Of a DNA stretch of 64,000 nt, positions 52,901 to 61,660 are shown in pieces. The translations under genes and the position numbers were made by a program. Below the pieces are notes generated by a model. That model worked only from the letters and a program-made list of their open reading frames with translations, was not told the origin of the DNA and searched no databases. The first letter of the stretch is position 1. Each line of letters begins with the position of its first letter. The stretch covers positions 2,604,001-2,668,000 of the forward strand of contig NZ_CP012601.1 in the NCBI RefSeq assembly GCF_001278755.1, read 5' to 3'. The DNA comes from Bacillus sp. FJAT-22090 (GTDB lineage Bacteria; Bacillota; Bacilli; Bacillales_A; Planococcaceae).

Positions 52901-53305
52901 TTAACTTCCAGATTGCATTTTATAGTTCCTCAAAATCATTCCATTTGTCTTCGTCATTCCGAACTTTTCGTAATAAGGAACTAAGTCATCGTCACAGCAT
53001 AAATCAATCATATATATGTCTTCAAGCTCTATGAGCATTTGATTTACTAATTCCTTACCTATACCAATACTTTTATATTCTGGTAAAACTTCAAGAAATG
53101 GAATGTAAGCAGATAGAATCCCATCGCTTATCGCTGTAATAAATCCAACTACTTGCTTCGTATTATCATCAATAGCAATAATCACTTTACTGCTCTTCTT
53201 TAACAGATTTAAGTGAGTTTGTGGATTTGGCGGATTCGGCCAATCTACAAAAAAACCATTTAACATATCAGATGAAATACCCTCGAGCGAATTTTTGTAA
53301 ATCAA
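52901..53305 (-). CDS. GNAT family N-acetyltransferase
   Basis: A 134-residue single-domain acetyltransferase with 'VVGFITAISDGILSAYIPFL' forming the central strands and the acetyl-CoA loop 'PEYKSIGIGKELVNQML' near residues 76-92. The start is a TTG eight bases after AGGAGC. It is monocistronic and small for the family but complete. It transfers acetyl from acetyl-CoA to an unknown amine. Confidence 0.84.
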   Translation of the reverse strand: MIYKNSLEGISSDMLNGFFVDWPNPPNPQTHLNLLKKSSKVIIAIDDNTKQVVGFITAISDGILSAYIPFLEVLPEYKSIGIGKELVNQMLIELEDIYMIDLCCDDDLVPYYEKFGMTKTNGMILRNYKMQSGS

Positions 53306-53513
53306 TATATTTCAGCTCCTAATTTATATGAAATTTTTAGGTAGATGATATATATCAAAAATAAAATAACAAAGGTATTACCTCCAAGCTTTATAAGAAA
53401 TACTTATATGTTATTCTACTTAAAGTATAGAATTCCTTTCATTTATAACAATTTATTTAGTAATTCTATTGTTTCTCAACGATACCTGATCTACTTAACT
53501 TCAATGGAGATTC

Positions 53514-54128
53514 TTATTTTAGTTTCAGTCTAAACTGCTGAGCAGCATAAAAGGGATCCGCCGCCTTCATTATCGCTGAAACTACAGCGACCCCAGCAAT
53601 TCCTCTATCTTGCAACGAGGATACATTTTCAAGTGTTATCCCCCCTATTGCAACTACAGGAATGGAAACAGTTTTCGTTATTTCTTCGAGGACACCCTTA
53701 CGTAAAAGCTTTGCATCACTTTTTGTACCAGTAGGAAAAGCAGAGCCGACGCCTATATAATTAGCGCCTTCAAGCTCAGCATTTTTTGCTTCTTCGAGCG
53801 TTGCCACGGAAACTCCAATTATAAACGAAGAAGGTACAATTTCTTTCACTATCGAAATCGGTAAGTCTGTCTGACCTACATGGACCCCAGCCGCTTTCAC
53901 TGCGATTGCTATATCTATACGGTCATTAATGATAAGGGGTATTTGATAATAATCTAGTAATCTCTTTAATGCCTTTGCTTTTTCATAAAAGTCTCTTCCA
54001 GAGCTATTTTTTTCCCGGAGTTGAACAACTGTTACCCCACCTTTAATAGCCTGTTCCACAACTGTTAGCAATGAATCTATAGAAATCGATTCTTCTGTCA
54101 CTAAATATAATGTCATATTATGTTTCAA
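53514..54128 (-). CDS. thiE: Thiamine-phosphate synthase
   Basis: A 204-residue TIM-barrel enzyme with 'LREKNSSGRDFYEKAKAL', 'INDRIDIA', 'GVHVGQTDLP' and 'GVGSAFPTGTKSDA', and the phosphate loop 'VVAIGGITLENV'. It joins hydroxymethylpyrimidine diphosphate and thiazole phosphate to thiamine phosphate. The start, a TTG inside the thiM 3' end, follows GAGG; an ATG four codons on is possible. Last gene of the TPP-regulated salvage operon. Confidence 0.93.
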   Translation of the reverse strand: MKHNMTLYLVTEESISIDSLLTVVEQAIKGGVTVVQLREKNSSGRDFYEKAKALKRLLDYYQIPLIINDRIDIAIAVKAAGVHVGQTDLPISIVKEIVPSSFIIGVSVATLEEAKNAELEGANYIGVGSAFPTGTKSDAKLLRKGVLEEITKTVSIPVVAIGGITLENVSSLQDRGIAGVAVVSAIMKAADPFYAAQQFRLKLK

Positions 54129-54927
54129 TTATAGAAACCTCTTTTCCCCATACTTCTTCATTCATATGAAAAATTTCATCCATCAATTGAGCTTTAAAAT
54201 GACCAATCCCATCTTCCTCAGACATACTCTTTTTCGCTCTCTCCCCAGCTAAACTCATTACAGACATGCCAGCTATGCTTGCCGAAAAATAGTCGGCTGT
54301 CGTTCCAGTGAAAGATGCTATTAAAGAAGTAGTCATGCATCCAGTACCAGTCACTTTGGTTAACCAGTGGTCCCCGTTTGTAATTTGCACCGTTTCTAAG
54401 CCATTGGATACTATATCTGTTTCACCACTTATTACTGCTATGCAAGAAAATAAATTCGCTACTTTTTCGGCAAGTATTTTTCTATCTAAAGAAATATCAG
54501 TAGAATCTACACCTCTAGTTCTTCCATTTTCTCTAATGAGAGAGTACATCTCACTCGCATTTCCTCTAATAACACTTATTTTTACTTTTTGTATTAGTTC
54601 TTTTGCTAATCTTCTTCGATAAGCGGTTGCTCCAACACCAACTGGATCAAAAATGACTGGAATCCCTTTCTCGTTTGCCACTTTTCCGGCTAAAATCATA
54701 GCTGTAAATATCTCAGCCTGTATTGTTCCTATATTAAGCACTAGTGCATTAGCTAATTGAACCATTTCCTCTACCTCTTCTACACTGTTTGCCATTACAG
54801 GAGAAGCACCTATAGCAAGCGTCACATTTGCACAATCGTTTACAGTTACAATATTTGTAATATGGTGTACGAGTGGATTTTTTTCTCTTAAGCGTGAAAA
54901 AAGATTGCTTACTACACTTTTATTCAT
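54118..54927 (-). CDS. thiM: Hydroxyethylthiazole kinase
   Basis: A 269-residue ribokinase-like enzyme. 'PLVHHITNIVTVNDCANVTLA' opens it, 'GASPVMA' and 'VFDPVGVGATAYR'-like 'PVIFDPVGVGAT' bind substrate, and 'VTGTGCMTTSL' carries the catalytic Cys loop. It phosphorylates salvaged thiazole alcohol. ATG 54927 after a GGGGG site. Overlaps thiE by 11 bases and follows thiD by 13. Together with ThiW it implies uptake and reuse of thiazole. Confidence 0.93.
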   Translation of the reverse strand: MNKSVVSNLFSRLREKNPLVHHITNIVTVNDCANVTLAIGASPVMANSVEEVEEMVQLANALVLNIGTIQAEIFTAMILAGKVANEKGIPVIFDPVGVGATAYRRRLAKELIQKVKISVIRGNASEMYSLIRENGRTRGVDSTDISLDRKILAEKVANLFSCIAVISGETDIVSNGLETVQITNGDHWLTKVTGTGCMTTSLIASFTGTTADYFSASIAGMSVMSLAGERAKKSMSEEDGIGHFKAQLMDEIFHMNEEVWGKEVSIIET

Positions 54928-54940
54928 TTTCAATTCCCCC

Positions 54941-55747
54941 TCACCGAGCTATCATATTTGATTTTTTGTAAAGATCATAAAAGTGATTTGTTGGCCCATG
55001 ACCAGAACCTAATGGAAAACTATGTGTTATCGCTGTAGTTATATAACATTTGGCTAAGGTAACCGCTTCTAATAAGGTTGACCCTTTGGCGAGATTTGCA
55101 GTAATCGCTGATGATAATGTACATCCAGTTCCATGGGTGTTTTTCGTCTCAATTCTATCCGCTTTTAACCAATGAAAATCCTTACCGTCGTAAAAAAGAT
55201 CGTTTGATGGACCACTCAAATGACCTCCTTTTAATAAAACAGCTGTAACTCCCATACTTCTAATTTGTTCACACGCTAAATACATCTCATCTTCCGAATG
55301 CAATGTTGACCCTATTAATACTTCTGCTTCTGGAATGTTCGGTGTCAAAATAGACGCTAGGGGAAATATTTCTCTTTTTAAAGCTTCTACAGCAGATTGT
55401 TCTAATAGATAGTGCCCACCTTTCGAGACCATTACTGGATCAACAACAATAAATTTAGGGGAATATTTCTTTAAGGTATTTGCTACAACTTGAGTAATTT
55501 GTGCATTCCCAAGCATACCGATTTTCACTGCGTCCACTTGGATATCATCAAAAACCGACTCTATTTGTTCTTGGATCATTTTCAAATCAACATACTGAAC
55601 AGAACGAACCTCATTAGTATTTTGAGCTGTAATTGCGGTAATAGCGGACATGCCAAATACACCATTTGCAGAAAAAGCTTTAATATCCGCTTGAATACCT
55701 GCACCTCCACCCGAATCAGAACCGGCTATTGTGAGCGCTGTTTTCAT
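54941..55747 (-). CDS. thiD: Hydroxymethylpyrimidine/phosphomethylpyrimidine kinase
   Basis: A 268-residue ribokinase fold enzyme with 'TIAGSDSGGGAGIQADIK' at the N-terminus, 'DPVMVSKGGHYLL' in the middle and the nucleotide loop 'NTHGTGCTLSSAI' near 205. It phosphorylates the pyrimidine precursor twice. Its start lies 32 bp inside the thiW gene after GGAGGG. Required for both de novo and salvaged pyrimidine, here fed by YlmB and TenA. Confidence 0.93.
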   Translation of the reverse strand: MKTALTIAGSDSGGGAGIQADIKAFSANGVFGMSAITAITAQNTNEVRSVQYVDLKMIQEQIESVFDDIQVDAVKIGMLGNAQITQVVANTLKKYSPKFIVVDPVMVSKGGHYLLEQSAVEALKREIFPLASILTPNIPEAEVLIGSTLHSEDEMYLACEQIRSMGVTAVLLKGGHLSGPSNDLFYDGKDFHWLKADRIETKNTHGTGCTLSSAITANLAKGSTLLEAVTLAKCYITTAITHSFPLGSGHGPTNHFYDLYKKSNMIAR

Positions 55748-56237
55748 TTATCAATCCCTCCATAACTCTGTTTTTCATCATCAGCTTCAATAAACCAAAC
55801 GCTAGTAATGCACCTGTAAACGAACTAAACATAAAAGATGGAACGAAACCAAATAATGTTAGCTCTTCTCCAAATAAAAGAACTCCTATTGGATAAGTAG
55901 CAACAGCGCCGATAATACCTGTGCCAATAACCTCTCCTAATAATGCTGATCCAATATTTTTCATTTTCATGTATAAAAGACCTGCTAATAGCGCCCCAAA
56001 AACACTCCCAGGATACGCAAAAATAGATCCTGTTCCTAACAAATTTCGTAGAGTTGATACAATTAATGCACCTGCAAGCGCGTACCATGGTCCTAGTAAA
56101 ACCGATAAGAGTACATTTGCAAAATGTTGGATTGGAAAGATTTTTGCAAAACCTACTGGTATAAATATGAGATGGCTTGATATCGTCGTTATAGCGATAA
56201 TTAGTGATGTTAATGTTAGTTTCCTAGTTTTGTTCAT
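55716..56237 (-). CDS. thiW: ThiW, predicted thiazole transporter S component (ECF type)
   Basis: A 173-residue membrane protein with five or six helices. The signature 'IPVGFAKIFPIQHFANVLLS' and 'LGPWYALAGALIVS' place it in ThiW, an energy-coupling-factor substrate component linked genomically to thiamine salvage. It should take up hydroxyethylthiazole using a shared ECF module encoded elsewhere. The ATG at 56237 has AGGG close by; an upstream in-frame ATG lies in the tenA 3' end. Located between tenA and thiD. Confidence 0.87.
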   Translation of the reverse strand: MNKTRKLTLTSLIIAITTISSHLIFIPVGFAKIFPIQHFANVLLSVLLGPWYALAGALIVSTLRNLLGTGSIFAYPGSVFGALLAGLLYMKMKNIGSALLGEVIGTGIIGAVATYPIGVLLFGEELTLFGFVPSFMFSSFTGALLAFGLLKLMMKNRVMEGLINENSAHNSRF

Positions 56238-56254
56238 TTTTCCCTGCTTCTCCT

Positions 56255-56938
56255 TTAAATCGGCCACTTTTCTAATTGATAATTCATCTCCCAAAATAAA
56301 TACTCAAACTTAGAGGTCATTTGAAAATGTTCTTCTATGCGAGCCAGTTCTCTTTCCGGTTTCCCTTCTGTTAACTGATCCATCAACTGTATTAACCACT
56401 TGGCACCTTCTGCAAATTCCTCTGAATCATACGTTTCTATCCATTTTGCATACTTGTTGATGGACAAGGTGTCCCCATACTGTTTGCGCAATAGTTTCCC
56501 TATTTCCCAGTAATCCCAAGCACATGGAAGTAAACAGGAAACTAATTCTACTAGCGAGCCATTTTGAGAAACATTTAACATATAACGCGTATAAGCTAAA
56601 TTGGTAGGTGCAGGTTTCGTAGATTCCAGTTCTTCCGGAGTAATACCAAACTCTGCCGCAAACGCACGATGTAAATCCATTTCAAAATGCAGGGTGTCAT
56701 GAAGAGTTTTAGAAAAGTTTGACATCATCTCTAAATCAAGTGATTTTTGAACTCCTACCGCAAACAATTTAGAATAGTCGAGTAAATAGACGTAATCTTG
56801 TTTCATATAATGAATAAATTTCTCTTCAGACAATGTTCCTTTTCCCAACTCTTGTACAAAAGGATGCTGATGACTTTTTTCCCAAATAGGTTTAGCGTTC
56901 TCAAATAATCGGTCACTAAATTTCTTTGTAGATATCAT
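56255..56938 (-). CDS. tenA: Aminopyrimidine aminohydrolase (thiaminase II)
   Basis: A 227-residue all-helical TenA protein. The catalytic Cys135 stands in 'ELVSCLLPCAWDYWEIG', exactly the B. subtilis position; 'YMKQDYVYLLDYSK' (44-57) provides the acidic and tyrosine residues. It hydrolyses aminomethylpyrimidine from degraded thiamine to hydroxymethylpyrimidine. It follows ylmB by 21 bp, its metabolic predecessor. Confidence 0.93.
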   Translation of the reverse strand: MISTKKFSDRLFENAKPIWEKSHQHPFVQELGKGTLSEEKFIHYMKQDYVYLLDYSKLFAVGVQKSLDLEMMSNFSKTLHDTLHFEMDLHRAFAAEFGITPEELESTKPAPTNLAYTRYMLNVSQNGSLVELVSCLLPCAWDYWEIGKLLRKQYGDTLSINKYAKWIETYDSEEFAEGAKWLIQLMDQLTEGKPERELARIEEHFQMTSKFEYLFWEMNYQLEKWPI

Positions 56939-56959
56939 AAAATTTCCCTCCGGTAATAA

Positions 56960-58237
56960 TTATTTTTTTGTATTACACCATCGATAAATAAATAATAAGA
57001 GTGTTTTTGTAAATGTTAGTAACTCCTCTACATTTAATTTTTCATCTACAGAATGCGCTTCTTCCAATTTACCTGGTCCATATATAACAGTGGGAATACC
57101 TGCTTCACCTAACCATCCTGCATCCGTCACAGATTTAGACATTCCAATTTCGACCGGCACTTTCTCTATCTCTTCATGGCATTGCCCAAGCAATTGAACT
57201 GCTGAATGTTCAGCGTTCATTTTTAATGCGGGAAATATTTCGCCACGTTCTTCTATCATCGATTTGCCACCCCAACGGTATTGTAGTGGGTTATCTCGTA
57301 ACCAAGGATCCGCCATTGCGACATTATTTAAATGCTCTTCTATTTCTTGTACTACTGATTGATACGTTTCATTTGGATAAAAATGAACGGTGATCCATAG
57401 TCGACATTCATCGGCCACAAAAGCAGCGTGTCTCCCTCCCTCAATAACCGCGGGATTAATGGTAGTGGTTCCAGGTGAAAACCCTGGATATTCTTTCGTT
57501 ACTGCCCAATGACGTTCAAGCTCCTGAAGACCAACAACTACTTTCATCATTTTTTCAATTGCGCTAGCACCCTTAACTAGACCTCCTGCATGAAGCATTT
57601 TCATCCTCATCGCATCATGGAAAACCTCTTTGCTTTTTATTGTTATCCATCCAGTTATTACGCCACCTTGTCCATGGATTTGACGATTGCTTCCATCTAC
57701 TACTAGTGCAAAATCGGCTGTATAGCCCTTTTCAACACACGAAAGAGTACCAGCCTCTCCTGCTTCTTCCCCAATAACAGATTGTATTTGTAAGCTCCCT
57801 TTTAGATTAATATCCATCTCTTTTAATAGTTTAGTGACAAATAATGTTGCAGCTATCGCACCCTTCATGTCCGAAGTTCCCCTGCCATAAACATTTCCGT
57901 CTTTATTTGTCAGATTAAATACTGGCACCGTCCACTCACTAATATCACCCACTTCTGCAACATCAATATGACCGTTAATAATTAAGCTATTAAAATTTTG
58001 GTCATCGCTTCCTTTTTTGGTGGCTACTACATTAGGATCGTTCGGATAAACCTCCCAGCTATCAGTCTGGAATCCTTGTTCCTCTAAAAAGCGAGCAATA
58101 TACATTTGTGCATCCACCGTATTTCTCGCTGGCGGACTAACGGTCTGAAAACCAATTAAATCCGCAAGTATTTGTAAAAGCTGCTCTTTCTGTTCATCTA
58201 CTACTTTAGAAATTTGTAGTTCCAGTATTTGTGTCAT
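56960..58237 (-). CDS. ylmB: N-formyl-aminomethylpyrimidine deformylase (YlmB), M20/ArgE family
   Basis: A 425-residue metallopeptidase-like enzyme with zinc ligands in 'NGHIDVAEVGD', 'GRGTSDMKGA' and 'GEEAGEAGTLS'. Length and TPP-riboswitch context match B. subtilis YlmB, which deformylates a base-degraded thiamine product. The ATG at 58237 is seven bases after GGAGGG; the earlier starts are weaker. First gene of the six-gene salvage operon. Without that context it could have been read as acetylornithine deacetylase. Confidence 0.87.
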   Translation of the reverse strand: MTQILELQISKVVDEQKEQLLQILADLIGFQTVSPPARNTVDAQMYIARFLEEQGFQTDSWEVYPNDPNVVATKKGSDDQNFNSLIINGHIDVAEVGDISEWTVPVFNLTNKDGNVYGRGTSDMKGAIAATLFVTKLLKEMDINLKGSLQIQSVIGEEAGEAGTLSCVEKGYTADFALVVDGSNRQIHGQGGVITGWITIKSKEVFHDAMRMKMLHAGGLVKGASAIEKMMKVVVGLQELERHWAVTKEYPGFSPGTTTINPAVIEGGRHAAFVADECRLWITVHFYPNETYQSVVQEIEEHLNNVAMADPWLRDNPLQYRWGGKSMIEERGEIFPALKMNAEHSAVQLLGQCHEEIEKVPVEIGMSKSVTDAGWLGEAGIPTVIYGPGKLEEAHSVDEKLNVEELLTFTKTLLLFIYRWCNTKK

Positions 58238-58267
58238 CCTTCTTCCCTCCATCAATTATTTTTGGTA

Positions 58268-58304
58268 ACAAAAAACCGCTCTCCATAAACGGAAAGCGGC
58301 TGTT
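58268..58304 (-). terminator. Expression-platform terminator of the TPP riboswitch
   Basis: The GC-rich stem CCGCT...AGCGG with T residues on the minus strand lies between the aptamer and ylmB. Confidence 0.85.
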
Positions 58305-58345
58305 TTCTACATAATTAACCAAACATACGACAGTAGGGGTCCCAG

Positions 58346-58433
58346 CTGCTTCCCTCCGCTAGTATTAACTAGATCAGGTTCAAAGGGTTTACATCAACGA
58401 TGTGTCTCAGCCTAACAAAGGCTCCCCTAGCAG
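58346..58433 (-). promoter_or_regulatory. TPP (THI-box) riboswitch aptamer
   Basis: Read on the minus strand it shows the THI-box pieces: AGGGGAGCC, GGCTGAGA, CCCTTTGAACCTGATCTAG and GCGGAGGGAAGC, closed by P1 arms CTGCT and AGCAG. With the terminator at 58268-58304 it should turn the thi operon off when thiamine diphosphate is plentiful. Confidence 0.97.
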
Positions 58434-58506
58434 TCATTTATTTAGTTATTAATTGCATTTAAATCTTACCATAGGACTTAAAAATTACAAGATTGTTTTC
58501 TTAAAC

Positions 58507-59553
58507 TTAATCAAAAGGAAAAGCATATGCGGTATTCCCCATACGCCCAGCCGTTGTTTCAGCCTGTGACAAAGAATTTAATATTGCCTCTTCTGTAACT
58601 TCCGCTGCACCTTGAAAAAGACTATTTATTATAGGTTGATCATCTCTCAATTGCTCTCTTGTTTCCATATTTTCTGATGAAGAATGAGGAATCTTATGTG
58701 CGGTAGAAAAAGCAATAACAATATCCCCGCTTCCATTACTAAAATGACTACCTGTTCTACCAAGCCCGATACCACATCTTTTCGCCAATCGCTTTAACTG
58801 TCTACTACTCAGCGGAGCATCTGTAGCCAGAACAATCATAATCGATCCATCAGCTGGTTTAAGAAAATCGGTAATTTCTTTCTGTTTTACAACTTTATAG
58901 TTGTCACTTTGAAAATCATCCTTACTCCCAAAATTACTTAGAACGATACAACCAAGTGTATAGGTTAAGTAGCTATGTTCTTCTTTTACAAGTCGAGAAG
59001 AAGAACCTATTCCACCTTTATAGCCAAAGCATATCATTCCTTTTCCTGCCCCAACCGCACCTTCTAGAGAGACATTTGATGAAGCTTTTTTAATACACTC
59101 TACTGCGTGCTTCGGCTGAATCGGTAATTTGCGAATGGAGTTTAATCTACTATCATTGCACTCCCCCACTACTATATTAATCGTTCCTGTAGTGTCCCCT
59201 ATTTCCGGATTACCCTCTAGCATATGTTCCAATGTTCCTTGGGTTACTGCTGGTACAGCAAACGTATTGGTTAACATAATAGGTGATTCAATAAGTCCTA
59301 ATTCATCTACTTGTACAAGACCTGTTGTTTTTCCAAATCCATTTAATACATAACTAGCTCCTACCACTTTTTGTTTAAATAAATTTTTTTCGTGCGGCAG
59401 TATTGCTGTCACTCCAGTGCAAGCATGCTCCCCTTCACCTAAAGGAATATCAAGTGTTACATGACCCACTTTTACACCTTTAACATCTGTAATACAATTT
59501 TTTTCTCCTACTGGAAGACGACCAATTACAATTCCTCTTTCTCTTATTTTCAT
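58507..59553 (-). CDS. P1 family peptidase (DmpA/L-aminopeptidase-D-esterase type)
   Basis: A 348-residue Ntn-hydrolase. 'NCITDVKGVKVGHVTLD' at the N-terminus and 'GAVGAGKGMICFGYKGGIGSSSR' (in part) mark the self-cleavage site, where a Ser becomes the nucleophile. Further conserved 'ATDAPLSSRQLKRLAKR' lies near the C-terminus. Members cleave N-terminal beta- or D-amino acids. The ATG overlaps the preceding nucleotidase stop (ATGA), so they are co-transcribed. Substrate not known. Confidence 0.88.
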   Translation of the reverse strand: MKIRERGIVIGRLPVGEKNCITDVKGVKVGHVTLDIPLGEGEHACTGVTAILPHEKNLFKQKVVGASYVLNGFGKTTGLVQVDELGLIESPIMLTNTFAVPAVTQGTLEHMLEGNPEIGDTTGTINIVVGECNDSRLNSIRKLPIQPKHAVECIKKASSNVSLEGAVGAGKGMICFGYKGGIGSSSRLVKEEHSYLTYTLGCIVLSNFGSKDDFQSDNYKVVKQKEITDFLKPADGSIMIVLATDAPLSSRQLKRLAKRCGIGLGRTGSHFSNGSGDIVIAFSTAHKIPHSSSENMETREQLRDDQPIINSLFQGAAEVTEEAILNSLSQAETTAGRMGNTAYAFPFD

Positions 59554-60944
59554 TGGAATACCCTTTCTTTTGATAAGTCCTTCCATCTGTTCTTATATGC
59601 TTTTTCAATAAAACCACTCTGATCTGCATAAGCACGAATGACATCTTTTATTTCTTCAGGTAGATATTTTTCGTTTCGATTGTTTGCAAGACAAAGATAT
59701 CCAGAACCTCTTTGTAAATAATCCGAGCTAGCCACTGTGTACCACGCTTCATCTTCCAATAGTTTGTTATTTACAAAAACTGTATCAATCTTTCCTTCTT
59801 TATATTTAATTTCAGCTCCTGCTATATGTAATCGCCCTACAAATCTCCCTCTAAAACCAGGTCCACGTCCATCCGCTAAGCAAGCTTGAACATCAAGTGA
59901 TTGTTCCAAAGCCTCTTTAATATATTTCCCTTGTATTTCAAAAGAAGTTGGATTTAATGGAGACGGGCATACTTCGATCAGTTTTTTATTTGTCATTTTA
60001 TGGAATATTCCAGCGTTACAAATACCACTATTGATTAAACCAATGTCACAATGTAGCATATCCTTTAGCCCATCTGCTATTAAATTAGTTAAAGGGTTTT
60101 CTTCCACAACATCATGCCATAAAGCTTTTTCTAATGGATAAAGAGGCTGACTCAATACTTGAATTGCTTTTTCTTTATTCAATTTTAATATAGAAAGCAC
60201 TCCTTCATTCTTTTTCACATCTATTGAAGAAATGGTAGCAGAGTGAAGTAGTGTCACCTTACCTTCATTGATTTCTAGTTCTAGTATTCCTAAATGTTCC
60301 CCATAGTTCCCAGCACTGTTCATAATAATATTGTTTATAACTTTAGCTTGAGGGAAAAGTTTATGGTCATGGGCGGAAATAATAATATCAATTTCCGGTA
60401 TTTCCAATGCAAGTGGTTCATCCGCAAATGTGCCAATATGACTTAGGAGAATACAAATATCAAATTTTCCTTCATAGCTTTTTATCTCATTATGTATCGC
60501 TTCTTTATATTCGGTCATGTAAATACCAAGACCATCATTAAATTCTCCCATATTAGGAGAAGACCCAGTTAATAGAATTCGTACACCACTTTTCTCTATG
60601 ATGATACTTTTATAAACACCATTTATAATACTTTTATCTTTTTTAAATAAATTATTGCTTATAAAAGGGAATGAACTATTACTCGCCATATACTCAAGTG
60701 TATCCACCCCATTAAACATTTCGTTATTACCTATCGTAAGCGCATCGTAGCCTACTGCTTCTAATAATTCAATAGCAGCTAATCCTCTTGTGCCTTGCAA
60801 CTCGATACTTTTAAAGTCGGCAAAGTCTCCAGCATCCAATAATAACGTGTTTTCATCTTTATACTCATTAATAAGCGTAACTACTTTAGCAAAATTTTCA
60901 AAGTTGCTGTGAACATCATTTGTATGTAAAATTTTTAATTTCAT
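59550..60944 (-). CDS. 5'-nucleotidase / metallophosphoesterase (UshA-like), cytosolic
   Basis: A 464-residue protein from the ATG after GGAGGA. Its N-terminal metallophosphatase domain has 'ILHTNDVHSN' (5-14), 'DAGDFAD', 'TIGNNEM' and 'SAHDHKLF'. The C-terminal nucleotidase domain begins near 275. UshA-type enzymes hydrolyse nucleotides to nucleosides. There is no signal peptide, unlike the usual secreted forms, so an intracellular role is likely. Coupled to the P1 peptidase gene. Confidence 0.85.
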   Translation of the reverse strand: MKLKILHTNDVHSNFENFAKVVTLINEYKDENTLLLDAGDFADFKSIELQGTRGLAAIELLEAVGYDALTIGNNEMFNGVDTLEYMASNSSFPFISNNLFKKDKSIINGVYKSIIIEKSGVRILLTGSSPNMGEFNDGLGIYMTEYKEAIHNEIKSYEGKFDICILLSHIGTFADEPLALEIPEIDIIISAHDHKLFPQAKVINNIIMNSAGNYGEHLGILELEINEGKVTLLHSATISSIDVKKNEGVLSILKLNKEKAIQVLSQPLYPLEKALWHDVVEENPLTNLIADGLKDMLHCDIGLINSGICNAGIFHKMTNKKLIEVCPSPLNPTSFEIQGKYIKEALEQSLDVQACLADGRGPGFRGRFVGRLHIAGAEIKYKEGKIDTVFVNNKLLEDEAWYTVASSDYLQRGSGYLCLANNRNEKYLPEEIKDVIRAYADQSGFIEKAYKNRWKDLSKERVFQ

Positions 60945-61099
60945 AGGTTCCTCCGATTTGTATGTCTGTACATATTCTACCATATTCTGATAATTCTATA
61001 AAAACGCTCTTACAAATATTTTCTTTTCAACTATGAAATTCCCTTCTTGCATGTATATAATTTTGGTAATATAGGATAAAAGCTATTAGGGGGCTTAAA

Positions 61100-61531
61100 A
61101 TGGAAAACAATAAACTTTCAATGATGGATGCTATTTTACTTGAGACAATTCGTAATAAAGGCATTTCCAATGATGAAATACTACAAAAACTTGAGGAAAA
61201 AGAGACTCACTTATTTGATAGAAACACTGAAGTCACTTCGTTAATCTCCTTATACGAAGAAGATAAATCGAAGTTTGCTTCCATCATTCATGATGGTTAT
61301 ACTGTTAAGTTCGTAACAAGAAACGGCCTTATAAACCTATTGAAATTAAAGTTCAATAAAATTGCGGAGAGAGATTACCAATTACTAGAGAACGGAATAA
61401 AACAATTACAAATGGATGAACAACAGCTAGCTTCCTTAAAGCAACTTCTGTCCATTAACTGGGTTATTCAAGAAGAGACGAATGAAAGTTCCTTAAAATT
61501 TATTCATATAATTTCTGCCGCTACGATTTAA
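61100..61531 (+). CDS. Uncharacterised soluble protein (143 aa)
   Basis: The ATG follows AGGGGGC. The product is charged and mostly helical ('GISNDEILQKLEEKE', 'NKIAERDYQLLENGIKQLQ' with a coiled-coil-like rhythm) and has no signal or membrane segment. I do not recognise the family. It lies divergently from the nucleotidase operon and 130 bp before the XRE-cupin gene. Function cannot be guessed from sequence. Confidence 0.65.
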   Translation: MENNKLSMMDAILLETIRNKGISNDEILQKLEEKETHLFDRNTEVTSLISLYEEDKSKFASIIHDGYTVKFVTRNGLINLLKLKFNKIAERDYQLLENGIKQLQMDEQQLASLKQLLSINWVIQEETNESSLKFIHIISAATI

Positions 61532-61570
61532 ACCACTTTGCCTATAATAAATGACGCGTATGAATAAAAC

Positions 61571-61614
61571 ACAAAGTCGATTATTTGAGTACATGTATTA
61601 GACTTTGTTTGTTA
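61571..61614 (+). terminator. Possible terminator
   Basis: ACAAAGTC (61571-61578) pairs with GACTTTGT (61601-61608) across a 22-nt loop, then TTGTT. Weak. Confidence 0.4.
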
Positions 61615-61660
61615 AATGTACTGATTATTAATGGAGAGCATTATCTAGGAGGAGAGTACA

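Noticed and set aside
52901-53305. GNAT gene considered as cargo of repeat block C
   Set aside because: It lies outside the duplicated hairpin, has a normal ribosome site and composition like its neighbours.
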